This document shows, one piece after another, positions 1-10,829 of a stretch of DNA of 64,000 nt. The translations under genes and the position numbers were made by a program. Position 1 is the stretch's first letter, and the number at the start of each line of letters is the position of its first letter. The stretch lies in assembly GCA_033977485.1 (NCBI GenBank), contig CM066995.1:47057162-47121161 (forward strand), written 5' to 3'. This DNA is from Hydrangea macrophylla (taxonomy: Eukaryota > Streptophyta > Magnoliopsida > Cornales > Hydrangeaceae). The notes under the pieces are model-generated. The model did not search any database. It saw nothing but the letters and a program-made list of their open reading frames with translations, and was not told where the DNA came from.

Positions 1-332
1 AAGGATCCCTTTCGAATACACAATCCTTCTATTTATAGACATCGAGGCCTCAGCAACTTGATTTGAATGTTCCCTCCTCTTTTCAAACTGATAACTGCTC
101 TTATACGTGGCATTTTCTCAAGTTGACAACTGCCCTTTAATTACTCCATGATGGTCAACACGTGTCTTTCATCAGTTAAATACTTGATTGAAATGAATCA
201 GCATCAACCGCTTATAACAGTTCCAATGCCCATCAGTATCCACCAATTATCCTGCCACGTCACATCTTGCGTGTCAAACCTGCATTGGCTGAATATTTTC
301 ATCACAAACATTACCCCTCCTAAATATTTTCA
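1..332 (-). mobile_element. Partial LTR of older element G (Tat-type, minus strand)
   Basis: This is the remaining end of an LTR that begins outside the window. It ends in CA at 331-332 and is followed at once by a polypurine tract read on the minus strand. The sequence beyond it (about 333-966) resembles the region next to the LTR of element A (about 1608-2275), which is why I read this as the 3' LTR of a related, older element. A reverse-oriented TATA-like stretch (ctatttatag) lies near 29-38, in a context like the LTR promoter of A. The boundary is inferred from one end only. Confidence 0.6.
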
Positions 333-347
333 ATTGTCCCCCATTTT
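333..347 (-). other. Polypurine tract of element G
   Basis: On the minus strand this reads AAAATGGGGGACAAT and directly abuts the LTR end at 332. It is the counterpart of the tract of element A at 1608-1624. In LTR retrotransposons this site primes plus-strand DNA synthesis. Confidence 0.6.
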
Positions 348-715
348 CGAGGCTGATATGATGCTTCATCGGATGAGCGTTGGAAATCAATGCAACTCGG
401 TAAGCCGTTCAGGACCCAGGTCGGGACATTACTCGGGCCGGACCAGTTGCCTTGGTCATCTGGGGGCTGGACTGAATGGTGGCCTCGAGAACCTAGGGTC
501 AGTAGTTGCCATGTGTCAAGTAGTGATTGGTCCGGTCAGGATTCAACAAGGTTGTAACTGAACAGTTTCATCGTAATTGAGTTGTCATGTCATGCATTAA
601 ATGTGCACGCCTTTTGAGGCACAACTTGGACTGCCTGAGGCAGCAGCTGGCAGTGTTTAGGCGGGAGTTATGCTAGACAGTTGGATCTGATTTGATTTGA
701 ACCGTCTGTGCTGCC

Positions 716-723
716 TATATAAG
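716..723 (+). promoter_or_regulatory. TATA box of the antisense gene of element G
   Basis: TATATAAG, followed by GAGCACTTGCGCATTTCTGCT. Element A has the same box and context at 2003-2010 (TATATAAG then GAACACTCATCCATTTCTTTC). Conservation of the box and its flank in two diverged elements supports a real promoter for the plus-strand antisense gene. Confidence 0.5.
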
Positions 724-961
724 GAGCACTTGCGCATTTCTGCTATTCCTACTGTCCTCTTTCCAAATCTACCGAGTAGTCTAAGAGAAAAAAGCGTCCA
801 GTCAAGACCTCCGAACTCTTTATTGCTTTTTTTCTTGCAAGTATTCACCTACCCAGTTACAATTCTCTGTACTTTTCTCTCTCTTCTTTCTCGAGTGAAG
901 CTGGAGAACGCGAATCCATTAGGGCTTGTGAGGGAGTGGGATTTTTTCTTCCTTAGATTCA

Positions 962-966
962 TCTTC
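962..966. repeat. Target-site duplication of element A, left copy (TCTTC)
   Basis: TCTTC directly before the TG of the left LTR of A. The identical pentamer follows the right LTR at 60950-60954. This fixes the outer limits of element A across 60 kb of nested insertions. Confidence 0.9.
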
Positions 967-1607
967 TGATGATGTCAAAATCCGGGTAAGAATAATTTAG
1001 AGAGAGAGAGAGACCACGAAATTTGTATATGGTTCAACCCCATTAATGAGGTGACCTACGTCCACGGTGCGTCGGAGTGCTTCACTAACAGATCACCGAC
1101 AGCTGTTGGTGAGCCAATAGAGTGGGCGACACTACCAAAAACTGACCTGGTATATACTTTATAGTGATATGATTTGCTATTCTCTATGCTAAGAATGCGA
1201 TTAAAATGTCCTCCCCTTCGAAAGGGGGTGAGGGGTCTCTTTTATAGGTACAAGAGGCCACTCGTACAAGGTAAGTTATCAGATTAGGAAGCCAATTTGA
1301 TTGAAACTGATTTACATGAATTTGGGAGAATTTCCTAAGCGGTTTAGGAAACTACTTGCTCCTTCTATTTAGTCTTCTAGCTAGGATAGGAAACTGTCTG
1401 GCGGCTTGCTGGGCGAACAACTACGCCTTCTGGAGGTGCGCCCATGTGGGGCCAGTCTGGAACGAACGTCCGGGCTTTGGACCGAACCGGGTGGTTCTAT
1501 GTAACGACCCGGGATAGCTGAGTAGTTAGCTCAGATTCAAGGTGACTTGGCTTTTCTTTGTTGAGGTGGTGAGGCTTGACTTTAACCTGATATTTTTGTA
1601 CATATCA
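967..1607 (-). mobile_element. Element A 3' LTR
   Basis: Begins TGATGATG and ends CATATCA. It aligns over its whole length with 60305-60949. A reverse-strand TATA box (CTATAAAAG) lies at 1239-1247. About 10% divergence from its partner by eye. Confidence 0.9.
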
Positions 1608-1624
1608 GCTGCCCCCCATTTTTG
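1608..1624 (-). other. Polypurine tract of element A
   Basis: On the minus strand this reads CAAAAATGGGGGGCAGC and abuts the 3' LTR, the expected position for the plus-strand primer. Confidence 0.8.
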
Positions 1625-2002
1625 AAACTGATGTAATGCTCTATTAGATGAGGTTTTGAAAATTAGTCCTGCTCTAGAAAACCATCCGAGAAGAAAGTCG
1701 GGACCCTTGTTCAGGCAAGACCGATCTCTATGGTCAACCGGGTTATAGACTGGGCGGTGACCATGTGGGCCCAGAGCCGATGTCTGCCACGTGTCAATGA
1801 GTGACTGGCCTGGTTAGGATCCAACAAAGTCAGTGTGGACGTAACCGACCAGTCTCAGGGTAACTGGACCGTCCCATCGCGCATTTAATATGCATGCCTT
1901 TCGAAGCGACGCTCCACATGCCTAAGATGACAGTTTTAGGCATTTTGGCAGGAACGCTTTACGGTCGTCAGATCTTGTTTGATCGTGACCGTTCACGCTG
2001 TG

Positions 2003-2010
2003 TATATAAG
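2003..2010 (+). promoter_or_regulatory. TATA box of the antisense gene of element A
   Basis: TATATAAG, about 300 bp before the first candidate ATG of the antisense ORF (2310). It is conserved in position and context in element G (716-723). Strand and position fit an independent promoter for the plus-strand gene. Confidence 0.5.
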
Positions 2011-2309
2011 GAACACTCATCCATTTCTTTCATTCTTGCTGCTAAGTGATTGAGATAATCGAGCGGTTTTGAGAGAGAAAAGTCCCCGGTCAAGAAACCC
2101 GAGCTCTTTTCTGTGACATTTCTTGTAAGTCTTCGCTTCCCAGTTTCCCTTTGTTGCATTCTTCCATCTCCCCTTTCTTTTTCTTTCTTTCTGGAGTGAG
2201 GCTGGAGAGAACGAATCTTTTAGGGCTCGACCAGGAGTGGGATTTTTTTTCTTAGGTTCATCTTCTTTATCAGAGTAGGAGGTGTAATAGGTAGGCGAAA
2301 CCGATCAGG

Positions 2310-4428
2310 ATGTCCTGGGTTAGTTCTGAACGAGTGTTACCTGATTGTGAGGACCCTGCATACTTTACCCTTTAGGCTCGTGACTCTGCCCCCCTTGTAC
2401 CTCAAGCTTGGGGTTCCTGACCCTTACTTAGGTCGTCAACTGCTTCCCAGTCTTGCCGTAGAAAACTTAATAATGTGTCATTCTGGCTTCAACTCGTCTT
2501 CCCGATCGGAAGACGAGCAGTCACGATTAGGGACGCCGGACACGAGTCTAAACCCCCCTTCTGTGACCCCCTCTAACCAGCATAGCCAGGGGAGGATTCC
2601 CATCTAGGTGCCTTCTAGTGAGACACCTCGGGATACTCCTGTTGCCTCGGTGTCCCGGGGGTCAGGTGACTAAGGGTCGGTACCGAACAGTCCTGGCGTA
2701 GTCTTCGCCTGCGAGTCAACTGTTAGCATCTTACATACCCCTGATTTGAGCCGAATCAGGGAGAAATACGATGTTCCCACCCCCTTTTCCTTAGCTGTTC
2801 ACGATGGCGGGGCTCACGTACATGAGTCAGGCTTTGTCACCCTGTATGAGGATGCCCTTATGGCGGGCCTTCATCTTCCTCTTCACCCTACCGCTCGGGA
2901 TGCACTTATTTACCTCGGAATCACCACCAGCCAACTTGCTCCGAACGGTTGGAGATTCCTGATGGAGGCCATCTCCCTATGGCCCCAAGTCCTCGGGTAT
3001 GAACTTACCATGCAGGAGTTCTTTGGACCCACTGGTCGTTCAAGGTGCACGGAGAGGCTGGCTTTTTCTCACTGGGGGCCCGGAAGGGGAGGAAAGTAAT
3101 AGTAAATTGCCTTAGCAACAATAAGGGATAGAAGAAGAAATTCTTCCAAGTCTCCACCCTTGGGTTTTGTGAAGAGGCACCAGGCATACAGTTGAGGACC
3201 TCCTGGGTGGAGGAACTGAGGAGTAAGCCGTCGTTTCCCTTCTTGCTTTGCATTTACTTAGCCGCTATCGCTGAACTAACTATCTCTCTTTTTTTATTAC
3301 AGGGGGATCAATCGACCCGCCCATGCTTTTTGACGAGTGCCAAGCGAGGATACTGTACTTGGTTAAGGACCCGACCGACGTCAAATAGTTGCTGACCTAG
3401 ACGGGGAGCCCGAAGATTTCATACCAGTCCAAGTACCCCTTCTAGGCTCCTATACTCCCTCCGATCATTCCTGGTAAGCTCTTTCGTCTACCCCCTTGCT
3501 GCTTTATTATTTATACTAACGCGTCCTCACTGGTCTCACAGAGATGGCCCCTAAAGACGCTGCAGCTCTGAAGGAGAAGGAGGCGGCGCTGTTGGCCCGG
3601 GTAGGGCAGAAGCTGAAGAAGAAGGACCCCTGTTGAGGGCCAAAAGCTGAAGAGGATATCCCGGGGGATCGCTATCCGGGCGGGCAAGGAAGCGGTCGAA
3701 ACCTCGACCCCTGGGGTAACCATCGTCGTGCCACCGAAGCTGCCCCCACCATCACACCGGTCAGGGTATCGTTCCCTACCTTGGATGAGCCGACTCTCTC
3801 GAGATCACGCGCGGAGTCGTCCGTAATGCCGACGGCAGAGACGACAAACACTATCAGAGGGAGAGTCCGGCCTAGGCTGTTGCAGAGTCAGGTTGACAAG
3901 TGCTCTCTGCTGGGTCCCGAGGCCTTGGTCGCCTGGATGTACAACGTCAACCATATGGTAAGTTACTTTTTACACATTCTTGTTTTATCTTCTCCGCCCG
4001 GGAAACTTATACTTATGCCCTTTTTCTGCTGGTCGGCTGTTTGGCATTTGGGGCCGAGACACCATCTCCACTGAGCGAGCTGCTCGAAAGGCCTCGGAAG
4101 CTAAGGTTGTGGCTACAGAGGCCGGGAGGGTGGTCGTCGAGAAGGAGACCGAGGTTCTGATGGCGACACTGGCTGAGATCACCACCACTCGGGATGTCGA
4201 GGCCAAGGAAGCTGAAGAAGAATTTGAGGCAGGCTTCCTCAAGGGCTTTGCCGACCTGGCCGCTCGGGCTCCTCGGACCATCCAAACTAGGACCTCTCCG
4301 GGTACTCCTGGGCTGACTCTGACTTCTGGAAGGAGCTGGCTCAGAATGATGAGGGGACCGCTGCTGCTGATGATGCGCCGGCCGGTAGAGATGTCACAGG
4401 TGATAATGTGGACATCGTCGACATCTAG
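2310..4428 (+). pseudogene. Antisense ORF of element A, putative gypsy-type transposon (Transposase_28-like) protein, decayed
   Basis: This gene lies opposite to gag-pol, between integrase and the 3' LTR. The best-preserved part (2746-3060) shows the pattern I associate with the plant Transposase_28 family: a YDVP start, a GFVTLYEDALMAGLHLPL block, then QLAPNGWRFLMEAISLW. A serine-rich N-terminal part (about 2480-2600) precedes it. Downstream, 3543-3960 and 4035-4280 encode charged alanine/glutamate-rich segments that could form a coiled coil, and an acidic tail stops at 4426-4428. Frame changes fall next to splice-like sites (GGTAAGCT near 3474, CACAG near 3537, TTACAG near 3297), so the gene was probably spliced. 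Several in-frame stops show decay. Additional antisense ORFs are known from Tat-lineage elements; the function is unknown. Confidence 0.6.
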
Positions 4429-4429
4429 C

Positions 4430-5549
4430 GGTTCTTCCTTAGGTTTTTTGTTGTTTTGTTTTTTTTGTTTTTTTTTTGGGAGGTTACTACAACTGCCCCC
4501 CAGGCAATGTACAAATTTCCATTTAATGAAAAGGTCCTTTTAGGCCATCTTTTTCACCAACTGTTTGTTATTATTCACACTTGTATGCCTATTTGTGATT
4601 GCATGTGCCCGACCTGTTGTGCACCCTGTGGGAATCGTGTCCTTAGCAAAAAGTTTAGGAATGCACCAGTAGGAAGCGCTTGTTCTTTTAGGAACTTGTT
4701 GGTCCTGCTATTACCCGAGCGATTTCTGTTGGACGCTGTAGGTACCTAGGAATGTTCTGGAATTCCCATCCTATTTGTCTTTCCCTACGTCTGCCTTAGC
4801 AAAAGTTTTAGGACTGTAAATAGTAGAGAACACCTGGTCATTTGGGGACCTGCACTAACCTGTTTTGAAGGTTACACTCGATATAATGTAGGACGTTGGT
4901 CCTGTTATTGTTTGAGCGGTTTAGCCGGACACTATAGGTACCTGGGTTGGTATCACGTGCCCAGCCCCGTGTCCTGTTGAATGGCCAGTTTCTCTGGACA
5001 CTGTAGGTACCTGGGGTTGTCTATCGGTGGCATCATGTGCCTAGCCCCATGTCCTGTTGAAAGCCCAATGTGATTCTCTGTCTTGGTCCGGAGTTAAACA
5101 CCAGTATCCCCTTGCCCCCCAAGCATTTGCTAAGGCGGGCACTTAGTAAGGGGACGGACCGTAGGGAGCCGACCTGGAACATGGGTGGTTGTAGGCTCTT
5201 TTGGGGCAGCCATCATCCGCCGGCTAGGGGGGTTTGTCCCCCATCGTCGGTTGGGGACCTAGGAGAGGCCAGTGCCTGTAGATTTGAGGCCGAGGTATTT
5301 TGCCTTGGGTGTTAGCCCGAGGTCTTTTGTGACTCAGGTTTTAAGCCCAAGGTCTTTTTTGCCCTGGGTGTTGACCCGAGGTCTTTTTTGCCCCAGGTGT
5401 TGACCAGGGGTCTTTGCATAGGACACTTGTAGTGGTCACTCCTTGTAGTAAAAACATTAAATCTTTTATTTTATTTTAAAAAATCGTAATAAATGCTCGA
5501 ATAGAGCTACAAATTTTATAACCAATGCTAGCATGCCCTTATCTAAGCG
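4430..5549 (-). repeat. Non-coding tract of element A with two short tandem arrays
   Basis: No credible gene. About 4695-5065 contains three to four degenerate copies of a module built on a GGACACTGTAGGTACCTGGG-like core. About 5280-5420 contains five or so copies of a ~30-bp unit built on CCCGAGGTCTTTTTTGCC. A T-rich run lies at 4441-4480. It separates integrase (minus) from the antisense ORF (plus), so it probably contains the ends of both transcripts. Confidence 0.6.
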
Positions 5550-6600
5550 TCACTGAAAGTACTTGCGGAGATGTTGCACGTTCCATGGGTGAGATAGATC
5601 ATTCCTGTCTAGAGTCTATAACCAGTATGTACCCGGATGGTTGACCTGGGTAACTTTGTAGGGTCCTTCCCAGTTTGGCCCTAACTTTCTGTGGCTCGGG
5701 ATTCTGGTAGACTGGTTCACCGCCTTTAGAACGAGATCGCCCACTTGAAAACTGCGGTGGTTCACCTTGTTGTTGAAGTATCGGGATACCCTCTGCTTGT
5801 AAGCTGCTACTTTCAGGTAGGCCCGATCCCTTTTTTCTTCTACCAAGTTGAGCTCCCCTTTGAGGTCTTCCTCATTGTCCGGTTCGCTGAAATTTTCCAC
5901 TTGGTAAGTGGGCAATCCAAGCTCCGTAGGGACCACCGCCTCAAGCCCGTAGGTAAGTGAGAATGGTGTTTCGCCCATTGTTGCTCGGGGAGTTGTACGG
6001 TAGGCCCACAGTAGTTCCTCTACCCAAAGTCCTTTAGCGTTTTCAAGCCTAGTTTTGATTGACTATAGAATAGTCCGGTTTGTTACCTCGGCTTGGCCAT
6101 TGGCTTAGGGGTGCTCAGGTGAAGAGTAGTGGTTGGATATTCCATATCCCAACCAGAATTGCCTGAAGACTGGGGTGTCGAATTGACTGCCGTTGTAGCT
6201 GACTAGGACCCTGGGAACGCCAAACCAGCTGAGGATGTTTCTTTCAATGATGGTTTCCATCTTCTTCTTGGTAATTGTTGCCAAAGGCTCAGCTTCTGCC
6301 CATTTAGTAAAATAGTCCACAGTGATGATAGCGAACTTGACTTGTCCTTTCCATCGGGAGGGGACCAACAATATCGATGCCCCACTGAGTGAACGGTCAG
6401 GGGCTGAGTATTAGTCTCTGGGGCTTTCCCGGGCGATTGATTATGGGTGAGTATCTGTGGCATCTGTCGCTCACTTTGACATATTCTTGGGAATCCCGGG
6501 CCATCGTCGGCCAATAGTAGCCTTGTAGCAGGGCTTTTCGGGAGAGCGCCTGACCTCCTATGTGGCTTCCACAAACACCTTCATGGATTTCTTGCAGTAC
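5550..6600 (-). pseudogene. Integrase of element A, inactivated
   Basis: Integrase joins the cDNA ends to host DNA. From the N-terminus there is a zinc-binding region (HEGVCGSH near 6590-6555, then a GYYWPT block), the catalytic core beginning near 6330 (VDYFTKWAEA), and a C-terminal domain ending with KYFQ and a TGA at 5550-5552. The second catalytic aspartate is lost: the motif reads VSYNGSQF, with a TAC tyrosine codon at 6195-6197 where the family has VSDNGSQF. There is a frameshift after KVSDRCH (about 6460), and stops after SSPEHP (near 6105) and near 6065. No chromodomain is seen, as expected for Tat-type elements. Confidence 0.85.
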
Positions 6601-6869
6601 TGCTTGGACCTGTGTTGGGTGGACGCAGCGGACATACAGGATAGAGAATCCCCTTTTATAGAGAATGCCATCAACAAGGTGGTATCTTGCCGCCCAGTAT
6701 TTTACCCGATGGGCTTCTTCCTTCCTTTTTGGTAAAGCGCCAGTTGAGAGGAATGTCGTGATCGGATCCATCCAGCTAGAGCCTAAGGCGACCGACTCAA
6801 CCTCCATGCCTTCCGAGTTGATCATACTTGGCTCGGGTAAGTATTCTACCCTTATCCCGAGCAAGTTTG

Positions 6870-7290
6870 ACTTAGAGGATGAGGCGAGGCGGGCTAACCG
6901 ATCGGCTCTCGTATTCTCTTCCTTGGGGATCTGTGTAATAGAGAAGCCCTCGAGTTTCTTTGAGACTGTTCGGACAAGGGCCAAGTAGGTTACCATATTG
7001 TCTTCCCGAGCTTCATACTCTTAAGTGACTTAATTGACTATGAGTTGGGAGTCACTATACCCCCGGACTTGCTGCGTACCCATCGATGTAGCTAATTGTA
7101 ATCCAACCAATAGAGCTTCGTACTCGGCCTCATTGTTGGAGGCCCAGAATCTGAACTGTAATGCATATTCTAGATGGATCCCGTCTGGTGTAGTCAGGAT
7201 GATTCCAGCCCCGTTGTCCTGTTTGTTGGATGATCCGTCAACATATAGTACCCAGGTCGGGGTGTCAGGCCGAAGACCGGGAGGTAACGC
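6870..7290 (-). pseudogene. Archaeal-like RNase H domain of element A
   Basis: The segment reading LYVDGSSNKQDNGAGIIL, then NNEAEYEALLVGLQLA and YSDSQLIV, is the second RNase H characteristic of the Tat clade. It lies between the classical RNase H and integrase. The catalytic carboxylates are visible: D in YVDGSS, E in NEAEYEAL, D in YSDSQ. The frame is closed by stops near 7020-7026 and resumes at 6996 (ending RADRLARLASS). Confidence 0.8.
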
Positions 7291-8724
7291 CGGTGGGTCC
7301 AGCTCTTCCACTGCTTCCTCTGGGTATGTAAACTCCACTAGGAAATTTGCTATGGCTTGTCCTTTGATAGCCATCTGTGGTCGGTAGATGACCTTAAACT
7401 CTTCTAGCTCCAGTGCCCATTTAACGAGCCTTCCAGATGTCTTGGGCCTGCTCAGGATTCGGCAGAGTGGCTGATCTGTAAGAACCACGATGACATGGGC
7501 CTGAAAGTAGGGGCGGAGTCTCCGGGGGAAAGTGATGAGGGCAAATGCGAGCTTTTAATGCAGGAATATCTACTTTCTGCTCCTAGGAGTGCCCGACTGG
7601 TATAGTACACCGGGAACTGTATCCCATACTCTTCTCTGATCAGTGCTGAGCTTACCGCTGAGGGCGATACCGCCAAGTACAAGAATAGCTCCTCCTCCGG
7701 TATTGGTGTTGAGAGTAGAGGGGGTGATGCCAGGTACTTCTTGAGTTCCTGAAAGGCCTCCTCGCACTCCTCCAACCATTGAAAAGCCTTACGAAGGATC
7801 TTGAAAAATGGCAGGCACCGGTCGGTAGCCTGGGACACAAACCTGTTCAACGTGGCTACTCGTCCGGCTAGGCTCTGAACTTCTTTGGTCGACTTGGGCG
7901 ACCGCATATTGATAATTGCTTGAATCTTCTCATGGTTTGCTTTAATTCCCCATCTGTTGACCAAATGTCCCAGAAATTTCCCGAATGAGACGCCAAATGT
8001 GCACTTGGCCGGGTTCAACCTCATCCCGAATTTTCTTAAGATGCTGAAGGCCCCGGCTAAATGCTCGAGATGGTCTAACTCGTATCGGCTTTTGACCAAA
8101 AGATCATCAACATAAACCTCCATTGATTTCTCGATTAGATCTTTGAACATATGATTAACTGAGCATTGATAAGTTTCCTCGGCATTTTTGAGGCCGAAAT
8201 GCATCACTTTGTAGCAGTACGTGCCATGGTCCATGATGAAGGAGGTCTTTCCTTCGTCCCCGGGGTACATGCTGATCTGGTTGTACCCGGAGTAGGCGTC
8301 CATGAAAGAAAAGAGTGAATGGCCTATCGTTGAGTCCATAAGGAGGTCTATTCTGGGCAGTGGATAGCAATCCTTGGGGCAGACCTTGTTCAGATCAGTG
8401 AAGTCTACGCACATTCTCCACTTTCTGTTGCTTTTCTTGACTAATACGACGTTAGCCAACCAGTCGGTATAGTAGAGCTCCCTGATGAAATTCGCCTTTA
8501 AGAGCTTTTCGATCTCCTCGCGTACTGCTACTTGTCTTTCTGGGGCCATGCCCTGCCTCTTCTGCTTGACCGGTCGTGAGTCCGGGTCGGTATTGAGACG
8601 GTGGGATATAAACCTGGGGTCAATCCCGGGCATGTCTTCGTGACTCCAAGCAAAGATGTCCTAACTCTGTTGTAGGAATTGGGTCAATTCTTCCTTAAGG
8701 ACTGGTTGCAGGTTGGTCCCGATG
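7290..8724 (-). pseudogene. Reverse transcriptase and RNase H of element A
   Basis: RNA-dependent DNA polymerase with its RNase H. The frame from 8633 carries the diagnostic RT blocks: [43 protein letters not shown] (about 8310-8275), and the active site YVDDLLVKS (about 8118-8095), followed by the connection and LFLYLAVS...SALI of RNase H (about 7690). The region upstream to 8724 encodes the RT lead-in up to the E insertion, with one stop (near 8660) before [13 protein letters not shown] frameshift near 7560 moves the RNase H end into another frame ([13 protein letters not shown] at about 7480). The YVDD residues are intact, but the gene as a whole is broken. Confidence 0.88.
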
Positions 8725-8729
8725 CTGAC
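8725..8729. repeat. Target-site duplication of E, left copy (CTGAC)
   Basis: CTGAC, repeated at 10188-10192. Dropping one copy together with E restores an open frame across the protease-RT junction of element A, which confirms the boundaries independently. Confidence 0.85.
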
Positions 8730-10187
8730 TGATCGGCGATGAATAGTTGCCGTTTATAGTTCTAAAAATACGCTTTGTTAGCCCATTTCATGTAGTTATT
8801 AGTTATTTTTTAATAAGAATTCTAAATTTTATAGGATTTGGAGCTTTAACTTGAAAATGCACAAAAATCCAATGATTAGTGGCTTTGGAAGTCATTCTGG
8901 GCTCAAACGGTGATTCCGGTGAAAGCTGAATGCAGTAGCAGTCTTGGAAAATTGCATTTTTGACAAAGAATACTTTGGATTTGAGAAATTTCTCCAGAGA
9001 TATAAATGTAGATCTTCGAGTTACGGACGCGTGGCTTCAAACGGCAAGTCAATCCGAGTTCTGAGAAAAAAGTTATCGTAATTCTACAAAAGTCGCGCAG
9101 TGTAGCGAAAAGGACCTAGCGCGAGCGGGCCGCGCGAGCGACCTGTGAAAAAACCAAAAACGCGTATTTTATTAAATTAAAGTGCCCGGCGAATGTGGTT
9201 TGTGCATATGACGTCCAGAAACATAAATATAGCTGTTTTAGTGCGATTTGACTTAGGAAAGCTTCCTAAATCCTTCCAAACTCTATATAAATCCTATTCT
9301 AAATCAAATTTAAGGTTACAAATCATTACACACTATTATACACATCAATATACAACCATATTATACATTTTTTCCAACCATTGAAGAGAGAAAAGCAAGG
9401 AGAAGGAGAAGAAGACCAAGGATTCCCATGGCCTCCTCCGTCAACCTCTTGCCGTTCATCAATTCCATGGCCAACTAAACCTAGATCTAGGGTTTCAATG
9501 AAACCCTAGCCTTTTAGTTTTATTATGTATGGATGATGATTAAATGTTTCGAGGATTTTTATAAATAAATCGTGCTTCTAATTGATTAAATTATCACTTT
9601 CAAAGTTTATTCTTGTCTTAGATCTATTTTGACTGTGATGTGCTCAATGATCTATGTTTGCTGTGCTTGTATAGGTTATTTACATGTAATGGTGCTTTAT
9701 TGAATTATGCTATCAAGTATTCGAATAGTCCATGCCTAGGTTAGACGGATTATGTCATAACCCTAGTTTAGTGTGGGATAATTCGTGCTAACCGAAGATG
9801 GATTATGTTGGTGCTTGAACCATAGTTATTTTCTTAATGGAGGAATTGGGCTTGTAACTACAATTCCCCATTATCATCCAACTTAATAATCTAATTGAAT
9901 GCATAAATATTCCTATTATAGTGCTAGTGGTGGATTTGCAATCCTAGGTTCCTTTAAACATATTTACAAAAACACTTTTAAATCGCTTTCATAATTTAGA
10001 TCTATTTTATTGTTCTTAGTTTAATTAAATTCAAAATCAAAATCTCATTTTTATAATTAATTAGATTTAAGTTTTAAAATTAAGAGTCGTAGTAATTCAA
10101 TTTCTGTGGGTTCGACCTTTGCTTTCACTACTACAAATCCTTAGAAAAATAAAGTACACTTTTTATATCTTGATATTGACAACATCA
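8730..10187 (+). mobile_element. Solo LTR E (1458 bp), possibly Athila-like, inserted in the pol gene of element A
   Basis: The block begins TGAT and ends ATCA, is flanked by CTGAC, and has no coding content. A TATA box at 9284-9291 gives plus orientation. Near the 3' end it carries TGTGGGTTCGACC, a phrase common near the end of Athila-type LTRs in eudicots. No primer site, polypurine tract or second LTR is present, so this is a solo LTR left by recombination between two LTRs. The family assignment is tentative. Confidence 0.75.
9284..9291 (+). promoter_or_regulatory. TATA box of solo LTR E
   Basis: TATATAAA within CCAAACTCTATATAAATCC, about 555 bp from the LTR start. It is the only good core-promoter candidate in this LTR. 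Confidence 0.45.
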
Positions 10188-10192
10188 CTGAC
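10188..10192. repeat. Target-site duplication of E, right copy (CTGAC)
   Basis: Matches 8725-8729 exactly. Confidence 0.85.
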
Positions 10193-10829
10193 GAACCGAT
10201 CGGGAAGATGTGGGTCCAGCACTGCTTGTTCCAGTTCTTCTGCGGGACCTATTCCGCAGCTTTTGTCCCTTGGGTCCATCTCCTGGACGTTCAATGTTTC
10301 TTCAAGGGATTCCCAATGCAGGGAGCTAACGTAACATCTCTGAGCGGTGGCCTGATCTCCTCGTAGGCTCCCGAAACCGTTAGGGGTCGGGAACTTGACT
10401 ACCAGACTGTATGTTGACACAACCGCTTTGGCCTTATTGAGCGTCGTCCTCCCCAAGATAACATTGTAGACTGATGGGGCCTCTACCACCACGAAGTTTG
10501 CGAGTGCGGTAACTTGTTGGGGGTAGGTCCCCAGGAGAACTGGAAGCTCGATTATCCCAAGCGGTTGGGTGCTTGATCCACTGAAGCCTACCAGGGGAGT
10601 GGCTACAGGCCGGAGCCGATCCCTTGATATTCTAAACTAGTCGAACGTTGAAACGAACAGGATGTCAGAGGAGTTGCTCGTGTCTACTAACACCCTCTTG
10701 ACCACATAATTTACTATAGAGAGCGTTACCACTAGTGGATAGTCGTAAGGACAGTGCAGGTCCTCTACATCGTGAGACGAGAATGTTAGCACATCGGTTG
10801 GTTGGGAGTTAGTGGATTGGACATGCTAG
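10193..10829 (-). pseudogene. Protease (retropepsin) of element A
   Basis: Aspartic protease that processes Gag-Pol. Reading on the minus strand, the active-site region is RVLVDTSNSSDILF (about 10690-10650), where retropepsins normally have DTGS or DSGS; here the glycine is serine. Downstream are the hydrophobic QVTALANFVVVEAPSVYNVI segment and LGRTTLNKAKAVVST, the conserved C-terminal part (about 10490-10420). A stop interrupts the frame near 10635. E was inserted just downstream of this domain. Confidence 0.75.

Larger units (their letters stand above)
348..966 (+). mobile_element. Element G: promoter and leader of its antisense gene, left part
   Basis: This stretch holds no long reading frame. 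It aligns by eye with 1625-2275 of element A: the CCCCCATTTT start, a TATA box and downstream leader, and an AGGGCT...GGGATTTTTT block before the TCATCTTC at 959-966. Element A is inserted immediately after it; the same module resumes at 60950. It therefore represents the 5' part of an antisense (plus-strand) gene in the minus-strand element G. Confidence 0.6.

Noticed and set aside
3985..4285. Minus-strand ORFs of ~90 residues in element A
   Set aside because: Shadows of the plus-strand antisense ORF (coiled, Ala/Glu-rich part).
9193..9384. Short ORF in solo LTR E
   Set aside because: Sits over the LTR promoter, with no similarity to any known domain.
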